NCBI GenBank assembly: GCA_029820945.1
Contig: JALGUJ010000006.1
Span: 1-64,000 of the forward strand
Source: Candidatus Zipacnadia bacterium
GTDB lineage: Bacteria; Armatimonadota; Zipacnadia; Zipacnadales; UBA5352
Length of the DNA stretch: 64,000 bases
Reading direction: 5' to 3'
Both the position numbers and the translations under genes were made by a program. The notes under the pieces are model-generated. The model was not told where the DNA came from. It searched no databases and was given only the letters and a program-made list of their open reading frames with translations. Positions 8,741-19,041 of this stretch are shown in pieces (positions within the stretch are counted from its first letter, which is position 1; each line of letters starts with the position of its first letter).

Positions 8741-9154
8741 TCAGTCCTCCTCGTCGAGTCCCAGCGCTATTGCCGCGGCCTCCAGGTCGGCGTCGGCGAA
8801 GGTGAGCACCGCGGCATAGCGCCGTGCGGCGGACAGCGCCGCGAAGTCCTCGATGCTGAGGCCCGCGTTCACGATGGCCCCGGTGATGTCGCACAGAGCG
8901 GCGACCTCGTCATCGCTCTCGATCAGGAACACCTGGCGTGTCTGTAACGCGACGCCTCGCTGTGCCGCAAGCTCACGTACGGCCTGCACGTCCTCGGGTA
9001 TCGCCATGAGCGCGGTCCCGCGCTTGCGCTGGCTGGCGATGGCGAGCATATTCACCCCCGCGTCGCGCAGCGTGCACAGGACGTGATGCAGCACTCCGAC
9101 CTCGTCCCTAACCTGCATCACCACCGCCGTCACCTGTCGGATTGAGTGAGACAT
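8741..9154 (-). CDS. ACT-domain protein (tandem ACT-like)
   Basis: MSHSIRQVTAVVMQVRDEVGVLHHVLCTLRDAGVNMLAIAS...CDITGAIVNAGLSIEDFAAL; start at internal Met of ORF 8741-9181. Confidence 0.75.
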   Translation of the reverse strand: MSHSIRQVTAVVMQVRDEVGVLHHVLCTLRDAGVNMLAIASQRKRGTALMAIPEDVQAVRELAAQRGVALQTRQVFLIESDDEVAALCDITGAIVNAGLSIEDFAALSAARRYAAVLTFADADLEAAAIALGLDEED

Positions 9155-9196
9155 TGCCACACCCGGCCTCTCGCAAGGCATACTACCCCATTTGCC

Positions 9197-9224
9197 ATTA
9201 TACCCGCAGACAGCGTCCGGTGAA
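9197..9224 (-). promoter_or_regulatory. Sigma70-like promoter upstream of the ACT-domain gene
   Basis: Minus strand TTCACC-N16-TATAAT. Confidence 0.5.
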
Positions 9225-9400
9225 CCCAGAATGTGGCATGGAACGGCATTCCGGCCGGCCTAACGCAGCCGCCGTCCCCTGTGTGTACCCATATAAGAAC
9301 CGGCAGGCCGCCCGCAAGTTCCTCGCGCGTGGCACTCGATGTAGCAGCGTCTCTCCGGCTGCGAACCACGTCCGGACCGGTTTCGCGCAGCCTCGCCCAT

Positions 9401-10459
9401 CTACACGTCGCGCGGCAGCCGCGCCTCCACCGCCGGCATCGGCTCGAAGGGCCTGTGCGGGAGTGTCTGATACCAGTAGGCGGTGGAGGAGTAGTCGTCC
9501 GAGCGGTGATTCGCGTGACCGTGCTCGATGCTCACGCGAATCCGCTCCTGGAAGCTGATCGGGTCGGCGATGTGGAAGCGGTAGACCGTCCACTTGCCCT
9601 CCCAGTTGGTGTGCTCCCGGTTGTACAGCGAGGTGCCGTGGTAGAGGCCGCGCACGTCCTGCATGCCGTAGGCGTGCGAGAAGTAGTCCTCCGTGCCCGT
9701 CCCGTGCAGTGACGGGGGCCAGGTGTCGCCGTCGATGAAGATCATGTCATCGCCCTCGCCCCACCAGTGCCCGTCCCAGTTGTGGATGGAGAGGTTGCAG
9801 CCCACGTAGTGGCCTCGGCCCTCGGCCTCGAGGATAAGGTAGTTGTCCTCGCCGCTGAGGTTGGGGACCTTGTTGAGCTTCCGCTCCGCCCACATGGCGT
9901 TCGGCTCGGCCCAGCCCTCGCAGGGGTTCTCGCGCCGCCAGCAGGCGTGGAAGTAGAGGTGATCGGGGATCGGCTCGTCCTGCTCTTCGTAGTCCACGTA
10001 GAAGTAGAGCGGCCGGGGCTCTTCACCCTCGTTGGCCACCTCGATCCGAGCGCCGCTGGAGAAGGGCATCGGGAGCCAGCAGTTGAAGGCCGAACGCGGC
10101 TCTCCGCTTGGGTGGTGAGTCATGCTCAGGGCGATCGACTCCCACTGGGCGATCTCGCCGTGGCCCACGCCGAAGAAGTCGCCCATCGGCACCTCGACAC
10201 TGGGCTCCGCCTGATCGTCCCAGTACATGCGGATGAGCACCCGCCTCGGCCAGGCCGGCTCATCGGAGCTGGAGGTCATCCAGATATGGTTGATGCAGCC
10301 GGCACCCTCGATCTCCGCGATGGTCTTCACATCGCCGGGCTCAAAGCGCCAGTAGTCGGCATTCGCCCCGCTCTCGTCCCAGCTCGAGATGCGCTTCGAG
10401 CGGGTGTTGCGCGGCAGGATCAGCCCTCGCAACGGGTTGGTCAGACTCGGCATGTCCAT
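9401..10459 (-). CDS. DUF2961 domain-containing protein
   Basis: 352 aa; SSWDESGANADYWRFEPGDVKTIAEIEGAGCINHIWMT...DGDTWPPSLHGTGTEDYFSHAYG. Confidence 0.85.
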   Translation of the reverse strand: MDMPSLTNPLRGLILPRNTRSKRISSWDESGANADYWRFEPGDVKTIAEIEGAGCINHIWMTSSSDEPAWPRRVLIRMYWDDQAEPSVEVPMGDFFGVGHGEIAQWESIALSMTHHPSGEPRSAFNCWLPMPFSSGARIEVANEGEEPRPLYFYVDYEEQDEPIPDHLYFHACWRRENPCEGWAEPNAMWAERKLNKVPNLSGEDNYLILEAEGRGHYVGCNLSIHNWDGHWWGEGDDMIFIDGDTWPPSLHGTGTEDYFSHAYGMQDVRGLYHGTSLYNREHTNWEGKWTVYRFHIADPISFQERIRVSIEHGHANHRSDDYSSTAYWYQTLPHRPFEPMPAVEARLPRDV

Positions 10460-10486
10460 AGTCGTACCTCCCGTGATGTGAGCTCA

Positions 10487-13400
10487 TCATCGGGCAACGA
10501 AGCCCGGTATCTCCTGACTGAAGTACAGTGGCATGGTGCGGTGGTAGTCCCTCTCTCCGCGCGTCTCCGTCAGCCACCAGACGCCGGCCTGGCCGTCGGG
10601 TACCGCGATCGCGTGCTCCTGCTCGCGCCTGTCCGGCGAGACGTCGAGCGCCGTCCCGCCGGCGGGGTTGTTCACCACCAGCCGGATGTCGTCCTCCGCG
10701 GCGCGGGTGGTGACTGAGAACTCCTCGACGCCGGGGGGCACGAGAAACCGCAGCCCGCCCGCCGTGCCCGCGAGCTGTATCGGCCGGGAGGCGGTCGTGG
10801 GCAGGATGATCGCGGCATTATCGAGGGCGACGCGCCAGACGGCGTAGCCGCCGTCACCGCAGATGAGGTGCAGGCCGCCGCGCTCGCAGAGCACCTCGAA
10901 CTGGGCCGGAGCATCGCCACCCGCTGCGCCGCGGTGAAGGATCGCGCCGGTCGGGCCCATGACCCAGAAGCGCGCGCCCCAGTCACTGCGCTCGGGCACC
11001 TCGAATGTGCCGCTCAGGCGCTCTCCGCTCTCGCGCGGCACGATGACGACCTGGTCCAGCCCGAGCCAGGGCGTGACCGCCACGGCCTGCCGCCGACCCA
11101 TCAGCGGCTCCGGCAGCGGGCGCGCGGCCTCGTCGCGAAGGGCGAAGAAGGGGGGCGCCGCCTTCGCCGGCAGCGACGCCCCGAGCAGGTCCTGGGTGCG
11201 GCCCTCCGCGTCCGGCTCCGCCTCGGCGAGACTCACCTCGATGGCGGCATAGATGCGCAGATCCGGCACCTCGACCGCGATGCCGTCGGCGAGTTGCTCG
11301 AAGTCGGCCTGCACGGTGCCGGCCTCCGGGCGATGCAGCGCCACCTCGCGCGCGCTCGTGCCCTGTGGCGTGCGCAGCACGACCGTGCAGCGCTTCGAGC
11401 GCAGCTCGGCGTGCGTGGGCTGATCGAGGAAGTCGGTGCTGCGCTCCTCGTCGGCGTCCCAGCGCACGTCGTAGTTGACCAGGTGCGCGATGAGTCGGCG
11501 GTCGGCGTGGTCGCGCGGCTCGAAGAGGCTGACCCGCACCCCCGGGGCGTCGCCCGCCACGATGGACGCGTTCTCCGGTAGCAGGCGGTTCAGCGTGTCC
11601 GCGAACAGCTCGCGGTTGCCGTCGCCCTGCAGGCGCTCCAGCGGGTTGTGCCCGCGCAGCGCCATCCGCCGGTACCAGCCGGCCTCGCGGCGGAAGGAGA
11701 TGTCCGGGAGGCCGTCGCGCCAGAGCCAGCCAGGGTGCCACGCGACGCGGCCCGCGCCCACCGTGCGCACGCCCGCGCCGTCGGGCAGAACGTCCGCGAG
11801 GCAGGAGCGCTCCCGCACCGCCCCGCAGAGGTGCCTCGTGCCGACATCGCCCGAGGCCAGGAGGCCGCCGCCCGCGCGCACGTACTCGCGCAGGATCGCC
11901 GCGTGATCGTCGCTCATGCAGGTGATGCCGGGCAGCAATACCACGGAGTAGCGCGCCAGTCGCTCCGGCGTGAGCGCGGCCTCAGGGATGAGGTCGAACG
12001 GGATGTGGTGGTCCAGCAGGAGATTGCGCGTGCACCGCGCCTCCAGCTCGTATTCGCGGTTCTCCGCGATGCTCTCGTCCACGAAGGCAAGGACGATGCC
12101 CACCTCGGCGCGCGAGCGCACGCCGCTGTAGAGGTCATGCCGCTCGTGATAGAACCGGTACAGCTCCTCGCGCAGCGCCTCGGTGTTGGGGAAGAGGTCG
12201 TAGACGCCGATGAGGTTCCCGGTATCGCAGAAGATGCCGTCGAAGGCCAGGGCCTCGAACATCGCCAGCGCGAAGGTCTCCGGATGCGCGCGCAGGTAGT
12301 ACCGTGCCTGCTGCGGCGCCGCCCGCACGCCCGGGCGGTCGAGGCCGGACACAGTCGCATAGTGAGTGATCTGGTCCTGCAGCTCGTTGAAGCACAGGCC
12401 ATCCGCGATCTCCCGCTGGGGCATGCCCGTCTCGGTGCCATCGTGCTCGTTGAACGCCACCGTCATCCCCGCGTCGGCCCAGTCGCTGATGGCACAGCAG
12501 TAGCCCGGCAGCAGCCCATAGGCGGTGCCGTTGGTGATGACCATGAACTCTTCGCGGCCCTCGGCCGCGCTCCCGCCGCGCCGCAGGTGCTCGAGGAGGC
12601 CCGCCATCGACTTCGACCACACCCGCCGCGTCTCGATCTGCAGCGGGACGCTGTCGGGGCTGTTGATGCGCAGCTCGCTCACATCGCGGCTCCCGAAGAA
12701 GCGCTCCCGCTCGTCGGGGGTGTACTCGCTTCGCAGGTGCTCCTCGAAGGCGCGCCGGCAGTACCCGCACTCGCAGCGGTGCATGGTGTTGTCCACGAAC
12801 ACCCCATCGATGCCGTCCTCGGCAATGTTGGTGCACACGGCCTCCATGTACCGCCGCCAGTGCGGGTTCTGCACGCAGACGTTGTAGCGCCGGTAGCCGT
12901 AGTAGTCGTCGGGATTGACGCGCCACTGCCGCCGCTCGCCGTCGATGACCGAGATCCAGTCCCACGGGTCCTCGTCGGGCCTGGGGCCGAAGTGCAGGGG
13001 GCCGTAGTCGTCCCAGTTGTCGTAGAACGCCCAGAAGCCCTGACGCTTGTCGTAGTTGCCGAAGATGCGAAAGGCCGAGACGTAGGTGAAGAGACCGCCG
13101 GCGCCGGCCTCGTGCATCTGCCGATGCACCTCGCGGCCGAGCGCCTTCTGCCGCTCGATCCACTCAAGCGGAGTGGGGCAGACCTCAGGCCTGCCCCACC
13201 AGTCCATCGTCAGGACCCTGTTGTTGTCGTACTGCAGGTCTGGGGCATAGCGCTCGATGGCCCCCAGCAGGTTCTCGCGGTCGGAGCCCGGCGGCGCGGA
13301 GATGTCTACCTCTGCGGCATCGACCGCGAAGCGGTTCTGCAGGCCCATGCGGTGAAAGTACTGTCCACGCTGCGGCCAGACGGTGTAGACGAACTGCATC

Positions 13401-13501
13401 ACGCGCGGCTCGTCGTTGGGCTCCAGCGCCGGGCACCGTGCCGTCGTCACGCCCGCAAGCGCGACGAGCAGCGCGGTGAGGTTCCTCTGCACCGGGCTCA
13501 C
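10487..13501 (-). CDS. Secreted glycoside-hydrolase-like protein with beta-galactosidase trimerisation (GATase-like) domain
   Basis: 1004 aa; signal peptide; VVLLPGITCMSDDHAAILREYVRAGGGLLASGDVGT. Confidence 0.65.
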   Translation of the reverse strand: MSPVQRNLTALLVALAGVTTARCPALEPNDEPRVMQFVYTVWPQRGQYFHRMGLQNRFAVDAAEVDISAPPGSDRENLLGAIERYAPDLQYDNNRVLTMDWWGRPEVCPTPLEWIERQKALGREVHRQMHEAGAGGLFTYVSAFRIFGNYDKRQGFWAFYDNWDDYGPLHFGPRPDEDPWDWISVIDGERRQWRVNPDDYYGYRRYNVCVQNPHWRRYMEAVCTNIAEDGIDGVFVDNTMHRCECGYCRRAFEEHLRSEYTPDERERFFGSRDVSELRINSPDSVPLQIETRRVWSKSMAGLLEHLRRGGSAAEGREEFMVITNGTAYGLLPGYCCAISDWADAGMTVAFNEHDGTETGMPQREIADGLCFNELQDQITHYATVSGLDRPGVRAAPQQARYYLRAHPETFALAMFEALAFDGIFCDTGNLIGVYDLFPNTEALREELYRFYHERHDLYSGVRSRAEVGIVLAFVDESIAENREYELEARCTRNLLLDHHIPFDLIPEAALTPERLARYSVVLLPGITCMSDDHAAILREYVRAGGGLLASGDVGTRHLCGAVRERSCLADVLPDGAGVRTVGAGRVAWHPGWLWRDGLPDISFRREAGWYRRMALRGHNPLERLQGDGNRELFADTLNRLLPENASIVAGDAPGVRVSLFEPRDHADRRLIAHLVNYDVRWDADEERSTDFLDQPTHAELRSKRCTVVLRTPQGTSAREVALHRPEAGTVQADFEQLADGIAVEVPDLRIYAAIEVSLAEAEPDAEGRTQDLLGASLPAKAAPPFFALRDEAARPLPEPLMGRRQAVAVTPWLGLDQVVIVPRESGERLSGTFEVPERSDWGARFWVMGPTGAILHRGAAGGDAPAQFEVLCERGGLHLICGDGGYAVWRVALDNAAIILPTTASRPIQLAGTAGGLRFLVPPGVEEFSVTTRAAEDDIRLVVNNPAGGTALDVSPDRREQEHAIAVPDGQAGVWWLTETRGERDYHRTMPLYFSQEIPGFVAR

Positions 13502-13573
13502 CCTCGATTGCTGCAGGCATCCCGCCGCGCCCGCGGCACGGCGGTGCCGGTCGGTGATCCATCTCGGCCCCGC

Positions 13574-14266
13574 TTAGTGCACGCCCGCCTGCGATCCCGG
13601 CATCTGGTCGTACGGGATCGCATCCTTGGGCCGTGCACCTCCCTGCTGGCCGCCCTCGTCGGGCTCCGGCACGGTCCCCCCGCTCCCCGGATCGAGCTCG
13701 TAGAGGATGGGCAGGAGCTCCGGCGCCACCCCGCCACCGACCTCCGGGACCATGCTGTAGACGCGGAAGGCGGGCCGGAAGAGGATGGGGATGGAGAGCG
13801 CCCCCTCCTCATCCCATTCCGCGAAGTCCACGACATTGCCGGCGTCGAAGTGGGCGTTCCAGATGCGGAGCGTCCCTCTCAGGTCGCCTCGCTGTCTGCC
13901 GAGCTGCATGACGTACGAGAGGTCATGGCTGCCGTTCACCAGTGCGGCGGCCTCCTGCTCGGAGACCTGCTCGCTCCATATCTGCGACGGGCGGCTCACC
14001 GACGTGCACAGAGCGAAGTTGTTGCGGATCACTCCCCAGGTGCCCGCGACGGGATCGCCGTCCGGCGCCGTCCTGCTGGTCATCGTGAAGATGCCCTCCG
14101 GTGAGAACGCCAGCACGAAGCCCAGCGACTCCTCCACCCACACGGTCGGGAACCGGGGGGTGTCGGCCTAGGGCACGAGCCCGTCCGACCAGGCCGGCGC
14201 CGCGCCCACCATCACCATCGCGACCATCACCACCGCGACGCACGCACAGACTGGATGATTCCCCAT
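13574..14266 (-). pseudogene. Secreted hypothetical protein interrupted by one in-frame TAG at codon 33 (14168-14170)
   Basis: ATG 14266 preceded by AGGAG; MGNHPVCACVAVVMVAMVMVGAAPAWSDGLVP*ADTPRFPTVWVEESLGF... continues in the same frame into ORF 13574-14143. Confidence 0.6.
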
Positions 14267-14382
14267 CCCTGCTCCTCGCTTCGCTCGATACGACAGATCC
14301 CCCCCGACCGGCCATCCTCGCATCGGACCTGCGGTACCGCGCCACGACGAAGCTCAAGCGGCACCCGCCGCGCCGCTTGGGC

Positions 14383-15495
14383 TCAGACGTTGAACATCGG
14401 CGCGTCGGTCGGCTCCGGGATGCCGTACATCTCTCGCTTCGTGCGGAGGTAGAACAGGTAGTCCTCGTAGCTGACGTCCGGCGGCACGCGGTGATCGACG
14501 TGCGGGATGTAGCCGCCCTCCTCCACCAGGGGCTTGATCCGCCGCAGCTCCTTCACGATCTCATCGCGGCCGGCCGCCAGCGCCCGCTTGTTCACACCGC
14601 CCATCATCAGCACGTCCCGGCCCCAGTGCTGGCGAATCTCGACCGGGTCTGAGCCCGCGGCGACCTCGACCGGGAACATGCAGTTCACCCCGCCGTCCAC
14701 CCAGCCGTCGATGACGTCGGTGACGTTGCCGTCGGAGTCCACGAAGCACATCGTCGCTCCCGCCGAGTAGATCATGTCCGTGATCCGCCGGTAGCGCGGC
14801 GTCAGCCACTCGTGGAACATCTCCGGAGAGATGATGCAGCCCTGCTTGAAGTTCATGTCCTCCCAGAACGAGCCGCAGTCGATCTGGCAGTGCTGCACTG
14901 CGGGCTCGATGACAGCACACGCGATGTTGCAGAGGTGCTCGATCATCTCCTCCAGCAGCTCCGGGTCGTCATAGCACATCAGGGCGATCCCCTCGAAGCC
15001 CACCCAGTTGCGGAGCCGGCCGAACAGGCTGCCGGCGTGGATCTGCACCGGCACATCGACCTCGCGCGACTTGCGCGCCAGCTCGTCCCAGTCGTCGCGA
15101 TAGCGCCTCGGGTCCTGCGCGTCCAGCCTCTCCTTCATCTCCTCCCACGAGGCGCGGTCCTTGATGGGGAACTCCAGGTACTTGGGGATGGTGTCGGTGC
15201 CATCGGTGTAGATGATCTTCTTGACGCCCTCAGAGTCCTGGACGATGCGGTACTGCTCGGTCTCCTCCAGCACGCGGCTCTCGAACCCCGGCATGAGACC
15301 GACCGGCGCCGGGAGCATCCAGTGTCCCTCGAAGCCGAAGAACGGGTCGGCGACGGCGTTGTTGTTGATCTCCTCGGGCAGGCCCTCCTGGTGCCAGCGC
15401 TTGAAGGTGTCATCCCAGTACCCGAACTCGCGGTCCGGGACGTGATCGACCGGCTCGTAGCGCATGCATGCCACGAAACGTTCTCGCTGTGTCAT
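14383..15495 (-). CDS. Uroporphyrinogen decarboxylase-family (URO-D/MtaA-like) protein
   Basis: 370 aa; FHEWLTPRYRRITDMIYSAGATMCFVDSDGNVTDVIDGWVDGGVN. Confidence 0.82.
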   Translation of the reverse strand: MTQRERFVACMRYEPVDHVPDREFGYWDDTFKRWHQEGLPEEINNNAVADPFFGFEGHWMLPAPVGLMPGFESRVLEETEQYRIVQDSEGVKKIIYTDGTDTIPKYLEFPIKDRASWEEMKERLDAQDPRRYRDDWDELARKSREVDVPVQIHAGSLFGRLRNWVGFEGIALMCYDDPELLEEMIEHLCNIACAVIEPAVQHCQIDCGSFWEDMNFKQGCIISPEMFHEWLTPRYRRITDMIYSAGATMCFVDSDGNVTDVIDGWVDGGVNCMFPVEVAAGSDPVEIRQHWGRDVLMMGGVNKRALAAGRDEIVKELRRIKPLVEEGGYIPHVDHRVPPDVSYEDYLFYLRTKREMYGIPEPTDAPMFNV

Positions 15496-15496
15496 G

Positions 15497-16318
15497 TCAG
15501 CTTCCCTCGACTTCCGCGATCCGATCGCGCAGGAACTCGACGACTTGGCCGATGTTGTTCTCGTTCGCGTACTCGATGATCAGCGGCACGTCGCCGAGAG
15601 CCATTAGCCGCTCGATGAAGACGGGCCAGTCAACCTCACCCTCGCCCGCCGATGGGAAGCCGGGCATGCCCTTCTCGTCCACGGTGCAGTCCTTGGCGTG
15701 GGCGAGGATGATGTGCTCGCCCAGCACGTCGAAAGGCCGCTGCGTGTCGTCGTAGCAGAGGATATTGGCCGGGTCGAGCAGGACCTTCAGGTTCGGGCTG
15801 GCGACTTCCTCGATCAGCCCTCGCATGGTCCAGGAGTTGGGCACGCTCTGGGCGTAGGAGGGCTCGATGCAGACCGTGACGCCCGCGTCCTCCGCCGGCG
15901 GCATGATCTCGCGCATCGACTGCACGCACCGCTCGAAGCCGCCGACGCCGCGGCGCCCCGACTCGGTCACGATGGCGCTGCAGCCGAACCCGGGCGCGGC
16001 CTCGATGGAGCTCCTGACGGCCTCCACGGCGGCCGCGCGTGCCTCGTCGTCTTCGGCGCTGATGTTGTTGTAGGCGTCCATGACCCAGGTCTCCAGCCCC
16101 TCGGACCGGAAGGCCCCGATGATGGTGTCCACCGCGTCCTGCGGAAACGCGGCCGGGTTCATCGCCGGATGGCGGGTGCAGTACTCGGGATACTCCTGAT
16201 ACCACGTTGGCACGGCCACGCCCTCGAGGCCGTGGGCGGCGATAAGCCGTGCCGCCTCCTCGACCGGATGATTGCGCGTGAAGATGATCGCGCGTACGCC
16301 AAGCTTCACCGACGTCAC
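15497..16318 (-). CDS. Sugar phosphate isomerase/epimerase (xylose-isomerase-like TIM barrel)
   Basis: 273 aa; [38 protein letters not shown]. Confidence 0.85.
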   Translation of the reverse strand: MTSVKLGVRAIIFTRNHPVEEAARLIAAHGLEGVAVPTWYQEYPEYCTRHPAMNPAAFPQDAVDTIIGAFRSEGLETWVMDAYNNISAEDDEARAAAVEAVRSSIEAAPGFGCSAIVTESGRRGVGGFERCVQSMREIMPPAEDAGVTVCIEPSYAQSVPNSWTMRGLIEEVASPNLKVLLDPANILCYDDTQRPFDVLGEHIILAHAKDCTVDEKGMPGFPSAGEGEVDWPVFIERLMALGDVPLIIEYANENNIGQVVEFLRDRIAEVEGS

Positions 16319-16554
16319 CTCTCGCTGATGGAATGGTGCTTCGTTTCAGGACCCGCCGTCTCCAACATCCGCTCGATCGTCCAGCTCCCGGACCTTGCGA
16401 TCGGCTCGGTCTCAAGGGGAAGCCGCACCGTGAACCGCTGCAGGCAGCGTGGCGCGAACGCGGCCGCGAGCGCTATCGGCACCCACCGGCGCGCGGGCGG
16501 TCCGCCGCTACCAGAGCCCGACGCCATGGAGGTCATCCCTTCGGTGCAGGTCCG

Positions 16555-17319
16555 TCAGTCCGCCAGCTCCGAGGACAGCTCCTCCACCAGCTCCGGCATG
16601 ACCTCGCCCGCGGGGCCCCGCAGCGACACGTCCACCACCGCGCTGAGGGCCGTGGCCTCGGGATTCACCTCGATCAGCACCGCGCCGGACCGGAACGCCA
16701 TTACCGGCAGCGACGCGGCGGGCTGCACGGTCGCCGACGTCCCAACGATGAGCATGACGCCCGCGAGCCGCGACCACCGCTGGGCGTCCTCCATGGCCTG
16801 CCGGGGAAGCTGCTCGCCGAACCAGACCACGTCGGGGCGCAGGATCGCGCCGCACTCGCACAGCGGCGGCAATCGGTCGAACCGTTCGGGCAGGTCCTCG
16901 GAGACGAACTCGCACGCGGTGCACCTGACGCGGCCGGCGTTGCCGTGCAGCTCAATCACGTTGGAGCTGCCCGCCGCCTGGTGCAGGCCGTCGATGTTCT
17001 GGGTGATGACCGGTGCCGGCGCGCGCTCAGCCACCGCGGTCTCCATCCACGCCAGCGCCATGTGCGCGGCGTTCGGGTCGGCCTCCCGGCACATCGCGCG
17101 CAGTTCCTCGTGAAAGCGCCAGACGGCCTCGGGGTCGCGCTCGAGCGCCTCGGCCGTCGCCACCAGCTCGGGGTCTCGCTCCGCCCACAGACCGGACTCG
17201 CCGCGGAAGGTCGGGATGCCGCTCTCCTGCGAGATGCCGGCACCCGTGAAGCACACGATCGGGAGGCCCTCGGCGACCCGGGTGGCGATCCTGTCGGCCG
17301 CGCGCTCGACGTCATCCAT
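16555..17319 (-). CDS. Sir2 family NAD-dependent protein deacylase
   Basis: [32 protein letters not shown]...CEC zinc motif. Confidence 0.95.
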   Translation of the reverse strand: MDDVERAADRIATRVAEGLPIVCFTGAGISQESGIPTFRGESGLWAERDPELVATAEALERDPEAVWRFHEELRAMCREADPNAAHMALAWMETAVAERAPAPVITQNIDGLHQAAGSSNVIELHGNAGRVRCTACEFVSEDLPERFDRLPPLCECGAILRPDVVWFGEQLPRQAMEDAQRWSRLAGVMLIVGTSATVQPAASLPVMAFRSGAVLIEVNPEATALSAVVDVSLRGPAGEVMPELVEELSSELAD

Positions 17320-17899
17320 CGCGCACCGGCCGCCCGACGAGCCCTGCCCAGGCGGCGTGCCCCAGGCGCCAGCTACCCAGCGCGCCCGCGATCTTCACGG
17401 CGTCGCCGGGGAGGAAGGGCAGCACTCCCAGCGCGAAGGCCTGCGCCGGGGAGAGGCCGTTGAGGTGGGCCAGCCACGCCGCGCCCAGCAGCAGCAGCGC
17501 CAGGTTGCCGGCCACCATCGCCGCCCCCACGGCCATGGTACTGCGGCTGCGCCCGGCCACGAACCCGACCATGAGCGCCGCGACCACGAAGCCCACCAGG
17601 TAGCCGCCGGTCACGCCCGTGAGCGACCCGCCCGCGAAGGTGGCGACGCCGGCCGCGCCCAGGCCCAGGAAGAGGACCTGGCTGAGCGCGCCGCCGGCCG
17701 CCCCCAGGGTGGCGCCGGCCAGCAGCACGATCATCGTCTGCAGCGTGACGGGAACCGGCGAGAAGGGAAGAGGCAGCCGCACGTGCGCCGCCAGCGCCGT
17801 GGCCGCCGTGGCACCGGCGATGCCCGCGGCCAACAGCATGTGGCGGCGCGTAATGGGAACGCAGAGCGGCGAGGCGATGATGGTCCGCGATCGATCCAC
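17312..17899 (-). CDS. bioY: Biotin transporter BioY
   Basis: RLPLPFSPVPVTLQTMIVLLAGATLGAAGGALSQVLFLGLGAAGVATFAGG...GYLVGF; GTG start at 17899 inferred. Confidence 0.9.
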   Translation of the reverse strand: MDRSRTIIASPLCVPITRRHMLLAAGIAGATAATALAAHVRLPLPFSPVPVTLQTMIVLLAGATLGAAGGALSQVLFLGLGAAGVATFAGGSLTGVTGGYLVGFVVAALMVGFVAGRSRSTMAVGAAMVAGNLALLLLGAAWLAHLNGLSPAQAFALGVLPFLPGDAVKIAGALGSWRLGHAAWAGLVGRPVRDG

Positions 17900-18001
17900 A
17901 GGCCCACATCCTTCCTGCAGGCGCACGCGGGGTGCGCGTAGAAGCTTCACATCGACGGAAGTATAGCACACCTGCACGGCTGAGAAGAAGGGCGGAATGG
18001 C

Positions 18002-18973
18002 ATGCTCGCCAGCTCGTTCATCTTCATCCGCTCGCCCCGGCGACCTTCCTGTCACTGCGCCTCGATTGCCGATCTCGGTGAGGGCGACCTCTTTGCCGCC
18101 TGGTATGCGGGGACGCGTGAGGGCGCGGACGACGTGGCCATCATGTGCGCCCGCTGCGTCGGGGGGCAGTGGCGGGAGCCCCGCGTGCTGGTCGATCCGC
18201 CCGGTATGCCCGGCGGCAACACGGTCGTATACCGGCACGGCGACGAGCTGTGGCACTTCTTCGACGTCATCGAGGGCCGGGGCTGGGTCTCGGCCGTGCT
18301 TTACTTCGCGCGGTCCACCGACCGCGGGCGGAGCTGGTCGGAGCCGAAGGTCTTCGACCCCGAGCCGGGGATGATGGTGCGCCACCGGCCCATGCAGCTC
18401 TCAACGGGGCGCATCCTCCTGCCCGCCTACGACGAGACCTGCTGGCACGGCTTCGCCTACATCACCGATGACGGTGGCGACACCTGGTGGCCGTCGGAGC
18501 GGATGATCTCCGACACCGGCTGCATTCAGCCCGCCATCATCGAGCGCGACGACGGTTCGCTCTTCGCGCTGCTTCGCTCCGACGGCTACGTGCCCCACGC
18601 ATGGGAGTCCCTGTCGGCCGATGGGGGCCGGAGCTGGACCCGCTGCGAGCCCTCGGAGCTGCTCAACCCCAACTCCGGCGCCGACATGATCCGCCTGCGC
18701 ACGGGCGAGACGATCTGCTGCTTCAACGATACGCGGAGCGGTCGGACGCCGCTCACGCTGGCCGTCTCATATGATGAGGGCCGGACCTGGGCGGCGCGGC
18801 GCAATGTCGAGGATGGGCCGGGGGAGTACTCCTACCCGACGCTCATGGGCGGCGCGGACGGCACGGTGCACCTCGTCTACACCTGGCGCCGCGAGCGCAT
18901 CCGCCATCTGCGCTTCGAAGTTGACTGGATAGCAGGGGGAGAGCGCGACGCCGCCACCCGTCGCTCCCCATGA
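18002..18973 (+). CDS. BNR-repeat sialidase/exo-alpha-sialidase family protein
   Basis: Asp-box-like repeats STDRGRSW, TDDGGDTW, SADGGRSW, SYDEGRTW. Confidence 0.85.
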   Translation: MLASSFIFIRSPRRPSCHCASIADLGEGDLFAAWYAGTREGADDVAIMCARCVGGQWREPRVLVDPPGMPGGNTVVYRHGDELWHFFDVIEGRGWVSAVLYFARSTDRGRSWSEPKVFDPEPGMMVRHRPMQLSTGRILLPAYDETCWHGFAYITDDGGDTWWPSERMISDTGCIQPAIIERDDGSLFALLRSDGYVPHAWESLSADGGRSWTRCEPSELLNPNSGADMIRLRTGETICCFNDTRSGRTPLTLAVSYDEGRTWAARRNVEDGPGEYSYPTLMGGADGTVHLVYTWRRERIRHLRFEVDWIAGGERDAATRRSP

Positions 18974-19041
18974 TGGGGCCGAACACAGGCCGCCGGGCGG
19001 GCGTGGGGAGTCGATCGTGTGCATTGTATCCGCCGTCTCCG

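Noticed and set aside
893-13857. Very long antisense ORFs in the track (e.g. 893-2881 -, 1779-3857 -, 11648-14104 +)
   Set aside because: They lie antisense to well-supported genes and are rich in R/A/P/G low-complexity sequence, as expected for shadow ORFs in high-GC DNA.
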